DNA from: CAVQDV01 sp963711375
GTDB lineage: Bacteria > Pseudomonadota > Gammaproteobacteria > Coxiellales > Coxiellaceae
Direction of reading: 5' to 3'
Length of the DNA stretch: 64,000 nucleotides
Assembly: GCA_963711375.1 (NCBI GenBank)
Contig: CAVQDV010000005.1
Span: 1,116,001 to 1,180,000, forward strand
Under the pieces are notes generated by a model, which made no database searches, was not told the DNA's origin, and saw only the letters and a program-made list of their open reading frames with translations. Both the position numbers and the translations under genes were made by a program. The stretch's first letter is position 1, and each line of letters starts with the position of its first letter. Positions 26,047 through 33,716 of this stretch are shown here, piece by piece.

Positions 26047-27219
26047 CTATGAGCGGGCTAGTTTGTAGAACCCAAACATAAGTGCCGTTAAGACAAGATA
26101 CACAATTGGCATAAGCAGAGTTTGCAAGGAGAATAATCCCAAACTTAAAACCAGCAGAGTAGTGAGCCCCATGTTGATGAAATTCATCACGGCCGAACCA
26201 TGCGCCTTGTCGTCCGTTTTGCTCATCGCTAAGGAAGACGCGTTGGCAAAAATTAGGGATAATCCAAAATAACAAATCGTCATAGGAATAAATAAAATGA
26301 GCAGAGCGGGCATTTTTAATAAGGCAAATATTAGCATGATTAAAGCGCCTGCTATTGTGATTAAAATCCCCGTGCGTAAAATAAAACCGAGTTCATGAGT
26401 TCGTACTAAACGGCCGGAAAATAAAGATCCTAAAATTAATCCAATTGAAGGCAATAAATTGGCCAGGCCATAGTCAGTACTGCTCATATGCAGAAGGCTG
26501 ATGGCCACAAAGGGGGCGAGAGCTGCAAAAATATAGACAAATGCGGTTGCGCTGCCCATCAATAATCCGCCTGAAACTAGCCCAAAATTTTTAAATTGCG
26601 AAGCGTAGGCCTGGAATAAATGATTTAATTTTAGGGCGTTTAATTCGAGCTTTTTCTTAGTTTCTGGTAAACGAGTACTTAAAACTAACAAAATAAGGGC
26701 ATAGAAAATGCCAGCATAAAATGGACTTTGCCAGCCGAAATGCTGTGTTAATATCCCACCGAGCGTAACTGCCAAACTGGGTGTAATCGCGAAGGCTATC
26801 ATTAAATGCGATAATTTTCGGCTTGCCTCTGCGGGTTCATGTGTTTCGCTGATCAAGGTGAAAGTCATTTTGAGCCCCACACCAGCCCCTAATGCCATGA
26901 GAAATCGGCCTAAAACTAGAATAAAATACACGTGGACAAGGCCTGCAAAGATGCAAAGCAAACTGCTAAAAATTTGTAGGCCAATACCAGCATAAAGGGC
27001 GGGCTTGCGTCCAAATCGATTCGAAATTGGGCCATAAAGCAGTTGGCCAAGTGCATAGCCGACCAAAAACCACGTAATAGTTTCTTGAGCCGATGATTCT
27101 GAGATCGAGAAAAAATTCGCAATTTCAGGGAGCCCAGGAGAAAATAATACGGCATTTACCGATGCAAATGAGATCATTAGCATCAAGGTTATAAAAGATA
27201 AATGTACTGTTGGTTTCAT
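26047..27219 (-). CDS. MFS transporter, Bcr/CflA-like
   Basis: This 390-residue protein has about twelve hydrophobic segments. The MFS signature loop is GQLLYGPISNRFGRKPALYAG between helices 2 and 3. Together with the N-terminal LFSPGLPEIANFF this is typical of Bcr/CflA drug-efflux transporters of the inner membrane. It is divergent from a LysR-type regulator 123 bases away, which probably controls it. The substrate cannot be predicted. Confidence 0.88.
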   Translation of the reverse strand: MKPTVHLSFITLMLMISFASVNAVLFSPGLPEIANFFSISESSAQETITWFLVGYALGQLLYGPISNRFGRKPALYAGIGLQIFSSLLCIFAGLVHVYFILVLGRFLMALGAGVGLKMTFTLISETHEPAEASRKLSHLMIAFAITPSLAVTLGGILTQHFGWQSPFYAGIFYALILLVLSTRLPETKKKLELNALKLNHLFQAYASQFKNFGLVSGGLLMGSATAFVYIFAALAPFVAISLLHMSSTDYGLANLLPSIGLILGSLFSGRLVRTHELGFILRTGILITIAGALIMLIFALLKMPALLILFIPMTICYFGLSLIFANASSLAMSKTDDKAHGSAVMNFINMGLTTLLVLSLGLFSLQTLLMPIVYLVLTALMFGFYKLARS

Positions 27220-27281
27220 GTCGTTACTCTCAATAAATGAATAATTCCTGCTTTAACAAGTTTCTGAGGAAATAGTAATAC

Positions 27282-27311
27282 TTGACATATAAATTAACAA
27301 TACCATAAAAT
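27282..27311 (+). promoter_or_regulatory. Candidate promoter of the LysR-type regulator
   Basis: TTGACA (27282-27287), an 18-base spacer and TAAAAT (27306-27311) precede ATG 27343. AT-rich dyads (ATTAAC, TATTAATA, GTTAAC) over this stretch are suitable LysR binding sites shared with the divergent transporter. Confidence 0.5.
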
Positions 27312-27342
27312 ATTAATATCTGTTAACTTCAGAACAACAAAG

Positions 27343-28206
27343 ATGAGCAAGTTTGATCAAATATCCACTTTTATTTCGGTGATTGAAGAAAATGGTTTCG
27401 CGGCCGCTGCCAGAAAACAGCGAATTTCCACGCCGGCTATTAGCCGCCAGATCGCTTCATTAGAGAAAGCACTTGGGACTCAGTTAATAGCGCGTACCAC
27501 TAGGCAGATTTCACTCACCGAAATTGGCGAAAAATATTATCAACAATGTAAAAAAACATTGGCGGAATTACGAGAAGCCGAAGTGGCTATTGCTGAAAGT
27601 AAAAATGAAGCAAGCGGCATTTTGCATGTCATGGCGCCCCGCTATTTTGCCATTGCGCGCTTACTGCCGAAATTATCGACATTTATGGCACTCAATCCTA
27701 ATTTAAAAATACAATTACAATTAGCGGAAAGAGTACCCGATTTAGAAAAAGAGGAAATCGATATTTTATTTGGGGTATCCTTAGAGGGGGCCCTAGACCT
27801 AGTTCGAAAAAAAGTGGGAAGCACTCGCTATGTGCTTTGTGCATCAACGGGTTATTTAAAAAAGCATGGAAAACCAAAAAAACCTGCTGATTTAATAAAG
27901 CACGAATATATCACTCATAGCATGAGATCCCCGAATAATACTATTTTATTTAAGGATCAAAAGAAATATCCGGTAAATCCCAGTCTTTTTTTGAATGATA
28001 CCTTTGCGATGCGTGAATGCGCCATTCGAGATATGGGCATTGTGAATCTACATGATTATATGGTGGCTGACCCTCTGCGCGAGGGGAAATTAATCGAAAT
28101 CTTGCAGAACTATCAAGAACCAGAAAAAAATATTTATTTATATTATCGCCAAAGCCGATATTTGCAGCCAAAAATTCGGCGCTTCATTGATTTTTATCAA
28201 ATTTAA
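27343..28206 (+). CDS. LysR-family transcriptional regulator
   Basis: This 287-residue protein has the LysR winged helix-turn-helix at the N-terminus (FISVIEENGFAAAARKQRIS, STPAISRQIASLEKALGTQL, TTRQISLTEIG). A periplasmic-binding-protein-like effector domain follows (ILHVMAPRYFAIARLLPKL onward). It is divergent from the Bcr/CflA-like transporter, the usual arrangement of a LysR regulator and its target. The inducer is unknown. The 3' end is followed by ATPase debris on the other strand. Confidence 0.93.
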   Translation: MSKFDQISTFISVIEENGFAAAARKQRISTPAISRQIASLEKALGTQLIARTTRQISLTEIGEKYYQQCKKTLAELREAEVAIAESKNEASGILHVMAPRYFAIARLLPKLSTFMALNPNLKIQLQLAERVPDLEKEEIDILFGVSLEGALDLVRKKVGSTRYVLCASTGYLKKHGKPKKPADLIKHEYITHSMRSPNNTILFKDQKKYPVNPSLFLNDTFAMRECAIRDMGIVNLHDYMVADPLREGKLIEILQNYQEPEKNIYLYYRQSRYLQPKIRRFIDFYQI

Positions 28207-28237
28207 TTTCGCTGATAAATTTCCTAAGTGCGAGCGC

Positions 28238-28338
28238 CGACGCCCTTTAACAACAACCATGCTGGCCGTATGTTTCTTTAGAAGAGCATTCAGGTTTTCG
28301 AGTTCCTGTTGCCGACCAACAAAAAGATCATCATTCAT
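28238..28338 (-). pseudogene. N-terminal fragment of an ATPase gene
   Basis: From ATG 28338 the minus strand reads MNDDLFVGRQQELENLNALL and then KKHTASMVVVKGRRR. These are the start and pre-Walker A part of the family represented at 24369. After GRRR the match stops and the frame continues as antisense of the LysR gene. The gene is truncated just before its phosphate loop. Confidence 0.78.
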
Positions 28339-28349
28339 AGCTACCTCGC

Positions 28350-28470
28350 TTGGTTCGCAATAATGACAATTGTCATTATTGCGAACCAAACTGTCAATTG
28401 AATTCGGTTCGCAGGAATGCCTTTTACACATATTGCGAACCAAACTGGATTCAAATTTTGGTTCGCATGA
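28350..28470. repeat. Perfect 40-bp palindrome and related GGTTCGCA units
   Basis: 28350-28389 is an exact 40-base palindrome centred on GACAATTGTC with arms ending in TTGGTTCGCA. Further GGTTCGCA words follow at about 28406 and 28461, and the inverted TGCGAACC lies at about 28433. A related TTGCGAACCAA is found near 30318. This is a REP-like cluster. Confidence 0.88.
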
Positions 28471-28504
28471 ATGAAAAATATGAGGACGGTCTTTCCTGAG
28501 GGCA

Positions 28505-30100
28505 TCATTTTTTAGTGCGAATTTTTTTCGTAAGAATGTCTTCACTATTTGAGGGGGAACCTTCTCGTTCTTTAGGGCTTCCTGAACCCTGAAAGAACAG
28601 TTGGCTTGAAGATTTTCGCAAGGGCACTGGGGAGGGGATGGCTCTGTTTAACATTTTTTCTTTTTCATTATTAGCTTCTCTGAGCTCACGCAATTCCTGA
28701 TTCATTGCATGTAAAAATTCAATTCTTTTGGCTTCGAGGGCAATATTAAGGTCATTTTGACGTATTTTTTCAGCTTCTATTTGCCGCTGTAGGTCTTGAA
28801 TTTCCTGGTCATTTTGAAAAATAGTTAGCCCTACTGGCTGGACAACTAATGGGTTTGGCACTGAAGGTGGTTTTGGAAGCACTATTACAGATGATTTTCC
28901 CTGAGAGAAATTCTTTTTCTGTGGACTCTTTTTTTCATTAACAGCTGAAGAAGGGTAAAATTCATTCATAAAATTACAGAGAAACCTACCATAAATGGCA
29001 ATGGTTCCAAGGGCATAGTTGGTGAAATCAATGACTCTTTCAGAGGTTTTCCCGTTTATTATTACTGAAAATTGTCTTTCTTTTTGCCATTCGTCGGAGT
29101 TTTTCGATTTAAAAACAATTCGGCTTTTAGGGTTAGATTTAAATATTTTTTTTTGAAGTTTTCCTAACAAATAATTGAGCATTTGTTCACTTTTCTCATA
29201 AGAACCTGGCGGCGGAATATAAAGGACATATTTTGGTTGACCAACTTCTCCTTCCTTTGAAAGGGCATTATAGAATTTTTTTGGGCATTTAAAGGGCTTT
29301 TTACCGCTTTTGAATTCATTTAAGTCTTTTAGTTCGTTATAGTACTTTCGAGCAAGCTCAGAAAAGTAAGCTTTTATTTCTTTTTCTGAGAGGATCCCTG
29401 GCTGATCGTCTTCTTGTGGTGCATTAGAGTTTGCTTTTTCTTCAGGTCGCATTGATTGTATCTCCACAGGCTTTAAATTAGGTAAAAAAGCAGCAATTCC
29501 CGCTAAAGCTGGACTTGCTGCAAAAAACTGGGGGTCCCCAGGGGGAGCAAGGCTGCTCCTGGGCGCCGATGGTGGGTTCCCCATCACGCCAGCGTTAATA
29601 CTAGGAAGGAGTTCGCAATTAAGCGAAACTCCTGATAAAAAAATAGGTTCTGGATTTATAGCGGATGGAGAGCTATTTAGCAATGTCAATAAGTCCATCC
29701 CAGTTTCCAAGCTTGAGATTATTTTTTGGCATTGGATGAATTTATCCTCAGATGCCTCGGCTTTATCATTGAGTTGCATGATCTTCCTAGCTAGGTCCAG
29801 TAGGGTAGCGCATTGTTCGTCTGTTACAGGGGAGTTTGAAGTGTCTCTGCGCCCGAGGTTATTTGAAACCAGATCAGCAAATCGAAGCAATATAAGCCTA
29901 AAGCTTTCTTTATCTGAGGAGTCAAAAATTGCCGCATGTTCCTTTATAAGCCCCGCCAATTTTTGAATGGCTTCCCTATAAACTTCCCAGGTCGTTTGTG
30001 TTGCTGATCCATATATCCCTTCAACATATCTCTGAATGCTCTCTAACTGAAGCGTAATAGAGTATTGGTCTTTGGGTATTTCGTTGATAGCTCTTTTCAT
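28505..30100 (-). CDS. Hypothetical protein, paralogue of the 30640 gene product
   Basis: I do not recognise a named domain in these 531 residues. The N-terminal 130 are helical. A Pro/Ser-rich linker follows (NPPSAPRSSLAPPGDPQ). Residues of about 240-390 hold a segment shared with the protein from 30640-32067 (PKYVLYIPPPGSYEKSE, SRIVFKSKNSDEW, ALGTIAIYGRFLCNFMNEFY). Near 430-490 is a charged coiled coil, and the end is basic and Ser/Pro-rich. No signal peptide or membrane helix is seen. The size, make-up and neighbours suggest a secreted effector or selfish-element protein, which is inference. Confidence 0.7.
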   Translation of the reverse strand: MKRAINEIPKDQYSITLQLESIQRYVEGIYGSATQTTWEVYREAIQKLAGLIKEHAAIFDSSDKESFRLILLRFADLVSNNLGRRDTSNSPVTDEQCATLLDLARKIMQLNDKAEASEDKFIQCQKIISSLETGMDLLTLLNSSPSAINPEPIFLSGVSLNCELLPSINAGVMGNPPSAPRSSLAPPGDPQFFAASPALAGIAAFLPNLKPVEIQSMRPEEKANSNAPQEDDQPGILSEKEIKAYFSELARKYYNELKDLNEFKSGKKPFKCPKKFYNALSKEGEVGQPKYVLYIPPPGSYEKSEQMLNYLLGKLQKKIFKSNPKSRIVFKSKNSDEWQKERQFSVIINGKTSERVIDFTNYALGTIAIYGRFLCNFMNEFYPSSAVNEKKSPQKKNFSQGKSSVIVLPKPPSVPNPLVVQPVGLTIFQNDQEIQDLQRQIEAEKIRQNDLNIALEAKRIEFLHAMNQELRELREANNEKEKMLNRAIPSPVPLRKSSSQLFFQGSGSPKEREGSPSNSEDILTKKIRTKK

Positions 30101-30639
30101 TTTAGGTTTCTCAAGGACTATTAATTAAAGTCTATGATACCCGCCAAATATTAAGGGATTCTTAATTTTGACCCTTTTGCGTAAATATTTTTTCCAAGAT
30201 CCCAGATCAATGCTATCCAAAATTAAGTCAATTTGTGAACCATCACCACTGTTTTGAGTTCCCTTCGTAAAGTTTCATCGAAGCCCATGAGTCGGTAAGA
30301 ATGACAATGTTCACTCTTGCGAACCAAGGACACATTGTGCTTGGATAAAGAGGCTTTGGAAAAAAGAAATGGAGCGCAGAGACAATTGATTTACTGTTTC
30401 GAGACACCGAGATTAAAAATAAAATCGCCCTCGAAATTGGATACGGTGGAAAATTTGTGCCACTTATATTCTGCTTACAATCAAAAACAAGTGGATAGCT
30501 TAAAAGAGCCTTCGAATGCTGGCGAGTTTAAACGTAAATTCGGCGAAAAACCCTGGGAAGAGGCTTGCATGGGTTATCAGCTCATTGCTGATTCCATGCA
30601 AGCCCGAGAACTTCTTGTAAAAGAATTTGTTTGTTTAAC
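30101..30639. other. Region of gene debris between two paralogues
   Basis: These bases hold a minus-strand ATPase fragment (30205-30271), a REP-like TTGCGAACCAA near 30318 and a decayed plus-strand frame (30317-30643). No intact gene can be supported. Confidence 0.7.
30205..30271 (-). pseudogene. C-terminal fragment of a DUF234-type ATPase
   Basis: The minus strand reads FTKGTQNSGDGSQIDLILD, nearly the same as FTKGTQISGDGSQIDLIFD in the intact ATPase at 24369. Both the preceding and following parts of the gene are missing. Confidence 0.8.
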
Positions 30640-30643
30640 TTAG
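30317..30643 (+). pseudogene. Decayed gene, family not recognised
   Basis: Two neighbouring frames each look protein-like for part of the way: one gives ETIDLLFRDTEIKNKIALEIG, and another continues with SNAGEFKRKFGEKPWEEACM and MQARELLVKEFVCLT. That is the picture of a frameshifted remnant. An uninterrupted 108-residue reading exists, but its first half looks non-coding. It ends against the 30640 gene. Confidence 0.45.
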
Positions 30644-32067
30644 CCTAAATTTTGATGCTTAGGTTGATTTTCCTCAACAGTTATATGTTCTTCATCACTG
30701 ATTTCATAGTAGTCTCGGTCTCGCTTCTTGGTGGCCTCAAAAAAACTAGGGGGCTGAGGCTTATCATTGCGTGGCTCATCATTTTCAGCCCTAATAAATT
30801 TTTCAGGTGAATTAGCTCCACTTTCTGGGAGTATTTTTTCTTTCAGTGGAGATCCAAAAAAATTAAAATTGTTTCGGGGTTTTTCAAATGAACTCAAAGC
30901 ACTATTATTAGCCTGCTCATTTTCAGCAGAAAGTTGATTAATAAATGATTTTGACTGGGCTTTCTCCCTAATTCCAACTTTTTTTTGACTGGAGCATTGG
31001 TTTTCGAGCCATATTACAATTTGATTTTTTACGCATCTATACAAATATATGTTGAGGAACTCGATAATTCTTTGCCCATAAATCGCGATAGTTCCCAAAG
31101 GGTAAGATTCGTTGGCCAAGGGGATAATCATTTCTTCAGAACCCATCTTTACACTTCTGGATTTTCCAAGAGCTGATGGAAACTTTATGTTACAAAACCC
31201 TTCCCATTCTTCGTTGCGATCAGATTTCAATAGAAATCTAGAAATCTCACCTTTTTCCATAGCTGTAACAGAAAAATTTTGCGAACGGTGGACTCGATCT
31301 TTTTTCAATTGACGAAAAATCTCTAGGCCAGAATTATATCCCCCACCTGGCAGTGGTTTAATTATAAGGAGGTGTGGCGGAAATCTAGAATCTGGCAGAG
31401 GAGGGGAATAAAGGAGAGGTTTTCTATAATCTACAGGTATTGCAGGAAGTTCCTTCAGCTTAAGATTCTCATCATTATCGGGGGAAGATAACTTGCTTAC
31501 TAAGTATTTTTTGGCTTCTTCAAAGAGATGGTTTAATAAAGGGTTCTTAGGCGGATCTAAAGGTTTTGCTTCAAGTAGCTCCATTTTTCCAAGAAGAAGC
31601 TGGATATCATTGTCCTTCATAAGACTTTTGATCAGGGCGCCATCAATTTCAGAGTTATTTATAAGGCTCTTGATGAAGGCTTCTTCAGCTTCTTCTCTTC
31701 TTTTTGATGGGATTTTAGGCTGGGATTGTTTTGCTTTGGAAAACTTCTTTTTATAGGGGTTTTCTAAGGGGTTTGGGGGACTTTTCCGATTTTTCTTCTT
31801 CTCATGCGGTTCTGTCCCTTGTTTAGATTTTTTCTCTTTACGCGATACGTCAATGCTATAACTCTTTTTATAAGGGTTTTCTAGGGTCCCATTTTCTTTT
31901 CTGGTTTCCGGCGGGCGTTGTCTTTTACTTCGAGTATTTGGCTGTAATTTCTCTTTATTTTCTGAATCTTCCTTATCGCTTTCCAGCACTGGATCCTCAG
32001 AAAAAAGCCTTTCCTCAACTGATGGCTTAACGCCATTCTTAAGCTTCGTCAATATTATCTTTCTCAT
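30640..32067 (-). CDS. Hypothetical protein with basic N-terminus, paralogue of 28505
   Basis: This 475-residue protein has a strongly basic N-terminal third with two copies of LENPYKK followed by S/K-Y/F-S, and lysine/arginine clusters such as RSKRQRPPE that resemble nuclear localisation signals. Residues of about 210-370 share a domain with the 28505-30100 protein (PPHLLIIKPLPGGGYNSG, SRFLLKSDRNEEW, PLGTIAIYGQRIIEFLN). The C-terminus is acidic (EISDEEHITVEEN). GGAGGAG precedes the ATG. An effector acting in a eukaryotic nucleus is possible but unproven. Confidence 0.7.
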   Translation of the reverse strand: MRKIILTKLKNGVKPSVEERLFSEDPVLESDKEDSENKEKLQPNTRSKRQRPPETRKENGTLENPYKKSYSIDVSRKEKKSKQGTEPHEKKKNRKSPPNPLENPYKKKFSKAKQSQPKIPSKRREEAEEAFIKSLINNSEIDGALIKSLMKDNDIQLLLGKMELLEAKPLDPPKNPLLNHLFEEAKKYLVSKLSSPDNDENLKLKELPAIPVDYRKPLLYSPPLPDSRFPPHLLIIKPLPGGGYNSGLEIFRQLKKDRVHRSQNFSVTAMEKGEISRFLLKSDRNEEWEGFCNIKFPSALGKSRSVKMGSEEMIIPLANESYPLGTIAIYGQRIIEFLNIYLYRCVKNQIVIWLENQCSSQKKVGIREKAQSKSFINQLSAENEQANNSALSSFEKPRNNFNFFGSPLKEKILPESGANSPEKFIRAENDEPRNDKPQPPSFFEATKKRDRDYYEISDEEHITVEENQPKHQNLG

Positions 32068-32336
32068 AAAACATCTCCTCCAAACTTTAGCAATGGCCTA
32101 AGGTTACAGGACAAATATTAAGATAATATTAAATTTTAGAAAAAAACGTATATTTATAAAACTTCCTAAAGTTTCCTTTAATGTGACGCAATTCGCTCTC
32201 ACCTTGGATGGGGTGGTTCTGGCGCTTGGGGAGTTCCGTGCGCTACATAAATTGCGGTCAGAAATGCTTGAGCGTAGATTCTTTGGCCATCTTCTGCTAT
32301 TTTTTGGCTTCACCTCACTTCAAAAAGGAATCGATC

Positions 32337-33632
32337 ATGTTAAAAACCGCCGATTATCAAGTTGCCGATCTTTCGTTGGCCGAATGGGGACGCAAAGAAA
32401 TTGCAATCGCCGAAACGGAAATGCCAGGTTTAATGGCGCTTCGAGAAGAATACCGTGGCAAAAAGCCGCTAAAGGGCGCGCGTATTACTGGCTGCTTACA
32501 CATGACGATTCAAACGGCCGTGTTGATCGAAACACTGATCGATCTGGGCGCAGAAATTCGTTGGTCATCCTGCAATATATATTCAACACAAGATCATGCC
32601 GCTGCGGCCATCGCAGCCCGTGGCATCCCCGTATTTGCGTGGAAAGGTGAAACAGAAGAAGAATATTATCAATGCATCGAAGAAACCCTAAAAGGTCCAG
32701 ATGGCTGGGAACCAAATTTATTATTGGATGATGGTGGTGATTTAACAGCAGTTGTTCATGAAAAATATCCGCATTTATTGGCGAATTTAAAAGGCGTTTC
32801 AGAAGAAACAACGACAGGTGTTCATCGTTTATATGAAATGGCGCGAGTCGGTACCTTAAAATGCCCTGCGATTAATGTTAATGATTCAGTTACCAAGTCG
32901 AAATTTGATAATTTATACGGTTGCCGTGAGTCTTTAATTGATGCCATAAAACGCGCTACCGACGTCATGATTGCTGGAAAAATTGCAGTAATTTGTGGCT
33001 ATGGAGATGTGGGCAAAGGCTGTGCGCAAGCTTTGCGTGGTTTAGGGGCAACTGTTTGGATTACAGAAATAGATCCTATCTGTGCATTGCAAGCCGCAAT
33101 GGAAGGCTATCGGGTTGTGACGATGGACGATGTTGCGCACCTCGGCGATATATTTGTAACCGCTAGTGGTAATCATCACGTTGTTAATCACGATCATTTA
33201 AAAGCCATGAAAAATCAAGCCATCGTTTGCAATATTGGCCATTTTGATATTGAAATTGATGTTGCTTCCTTGGAAAAATATAAATGGGAAAATATAAAAC
33301 CCCAGGTCGATCACATTATTTTTCCCGATGGAAAAAGGCTTATTTTATTAGCGCGCGGGCGTTTAGTAAATTTAGGTTGCGCAACAGGTCACCCGAGTTT
33401 TGTGATGTCAAATTCATTTACGAACCAAGTCATGGCGCAAATGGAATTGTGGCAACATTCGCAAAATTACAAAATCGGCGTTTACGTGCTTCCTAAACAC
33501 TTAGATGAAAAAGTCGCGCGTTTGCATTTAGAAAAAGTCGGAGCGAAATTAACGAAATTAACGCCGCAGCAAGCCGAATATTTAAACGTAAACGTAAATG
33601 GCCCTTACAAGCCAGAATATTATCGGTATTGA
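32337..33632 (+). CDS. ahcY: S-adenosylhomocysteine hydrolase
   Basis: This NAD-dependent enzyme splits S-adenosylhomocysteine to adenosine and homocysteine. Family signatures are GARITGCLHMTIQTAVLIE, SCNIYSTQDHAAAAIA, the NAD loop VICGYGDVGKGCAQALRG, and the C-terminal NGPYKPEYYRY. The start at 32337 (431 residues) has AAGGA upstream and gives MLKTADYQVADLSLAEWG, the normal beginning. The frame is open earlier without family similarity. With metK and the transsulfuration pair it forms a route from methionine to cysteine. The 270-base leader shows no riboswitch that I can recognise. Confidence 0.97.
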   Translation: MLKTADYQVADLSLAEWGRKEIAIAETEMPGLMALREEYRGKKPLKGARITGCLHMTIQTAVLIETLIDLGAEIRWSSCNIYSTQDHAAAAIAARGIPVFAWKGETEEEYYQCIEETLKGPDGWEPNLLLDDGGDLTAVVHEKYPHLLANLKGVSEETTTGVHRLYEMARVGTLKCPAINVNDSVTKSKFDNLYGCRESLIDAIKRATDVMIAGKIAVICGYGDVGKGCAQALRGLGATVWITEIDPICALQAAMEGYRVVTMDDVAHLGDIFVTASGNHHVVNHDHLKAMKNQAIVCNIGHFDIEIDVASLEKYKWENIKPQVDHIIFPDGKRLILLARGRLVNLGCATGHPSFVMSNSFTNQVMAQMELWQHSQNYKIGVYVLPKHLDEKVARLHLEKVGAKLTKLTPQQAEYLNVNVNGPYKPEYYRY

Positions 33633-33653
33633 AATCAAAAAAAAGATGCTCGA

Positions 33654-33704
33654 TCTCATTATCCATATTTAGAAAATTCCATTGACTAAATTTAGATAAT
33701 GAGA
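33654..33704. promoter_or_regulatory. Operator-like palindrome over the promoter of ATPase 3
   Basis: Arms 33654-33672 and 33686-33704 match as an inverted repeat at 17 of 19 positions with a 13-base centre. The palindrome covers the -35 and reaches the -10 of the promoter below, so a dimeric repressor bound here would block transcription. Confidence 0.75.
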
Positions 33705-33710
33705 TATTCT
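33682..33710 (+). promoter_or_regulatory. Candidate promoter of ATPase 3
   Basis: TTGACT (33682-33687), a 17-base spacer and TATTCT (33705-33710). Transcription would begin near 33717, which rules out the earlier in-frame ATG at 33699 as start. Confidence 0.6.
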
Positions 33711-33716
33711 ATATTT

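Noticed and set aside
24250..28290. Duplication of the metK 3' end after the LysR gene
   Set aside because: The shared 48 bases read better as a minus-strand ATPase fragment at both places, so this is ATPase debris rather than a metK duplication.
28138..28545. A 135-residue gene on the minus strand after the LysR gene
   Set aside because: Its first half is translated REP-like repeat, its middle an ATPase fragment and its end the antisense of the LysR gene, so it is not a coherent protein.
32068..32336. S-adenosylhomocysteine riboswitch before ahcY, and a SAM riboswitch before metK (22923-23093)
   Set aside because: I looked for the conserved cores but found no convincing match by eye. The metK leader is dominated by a repeat hairpin. 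A covariance-model search would settle it.
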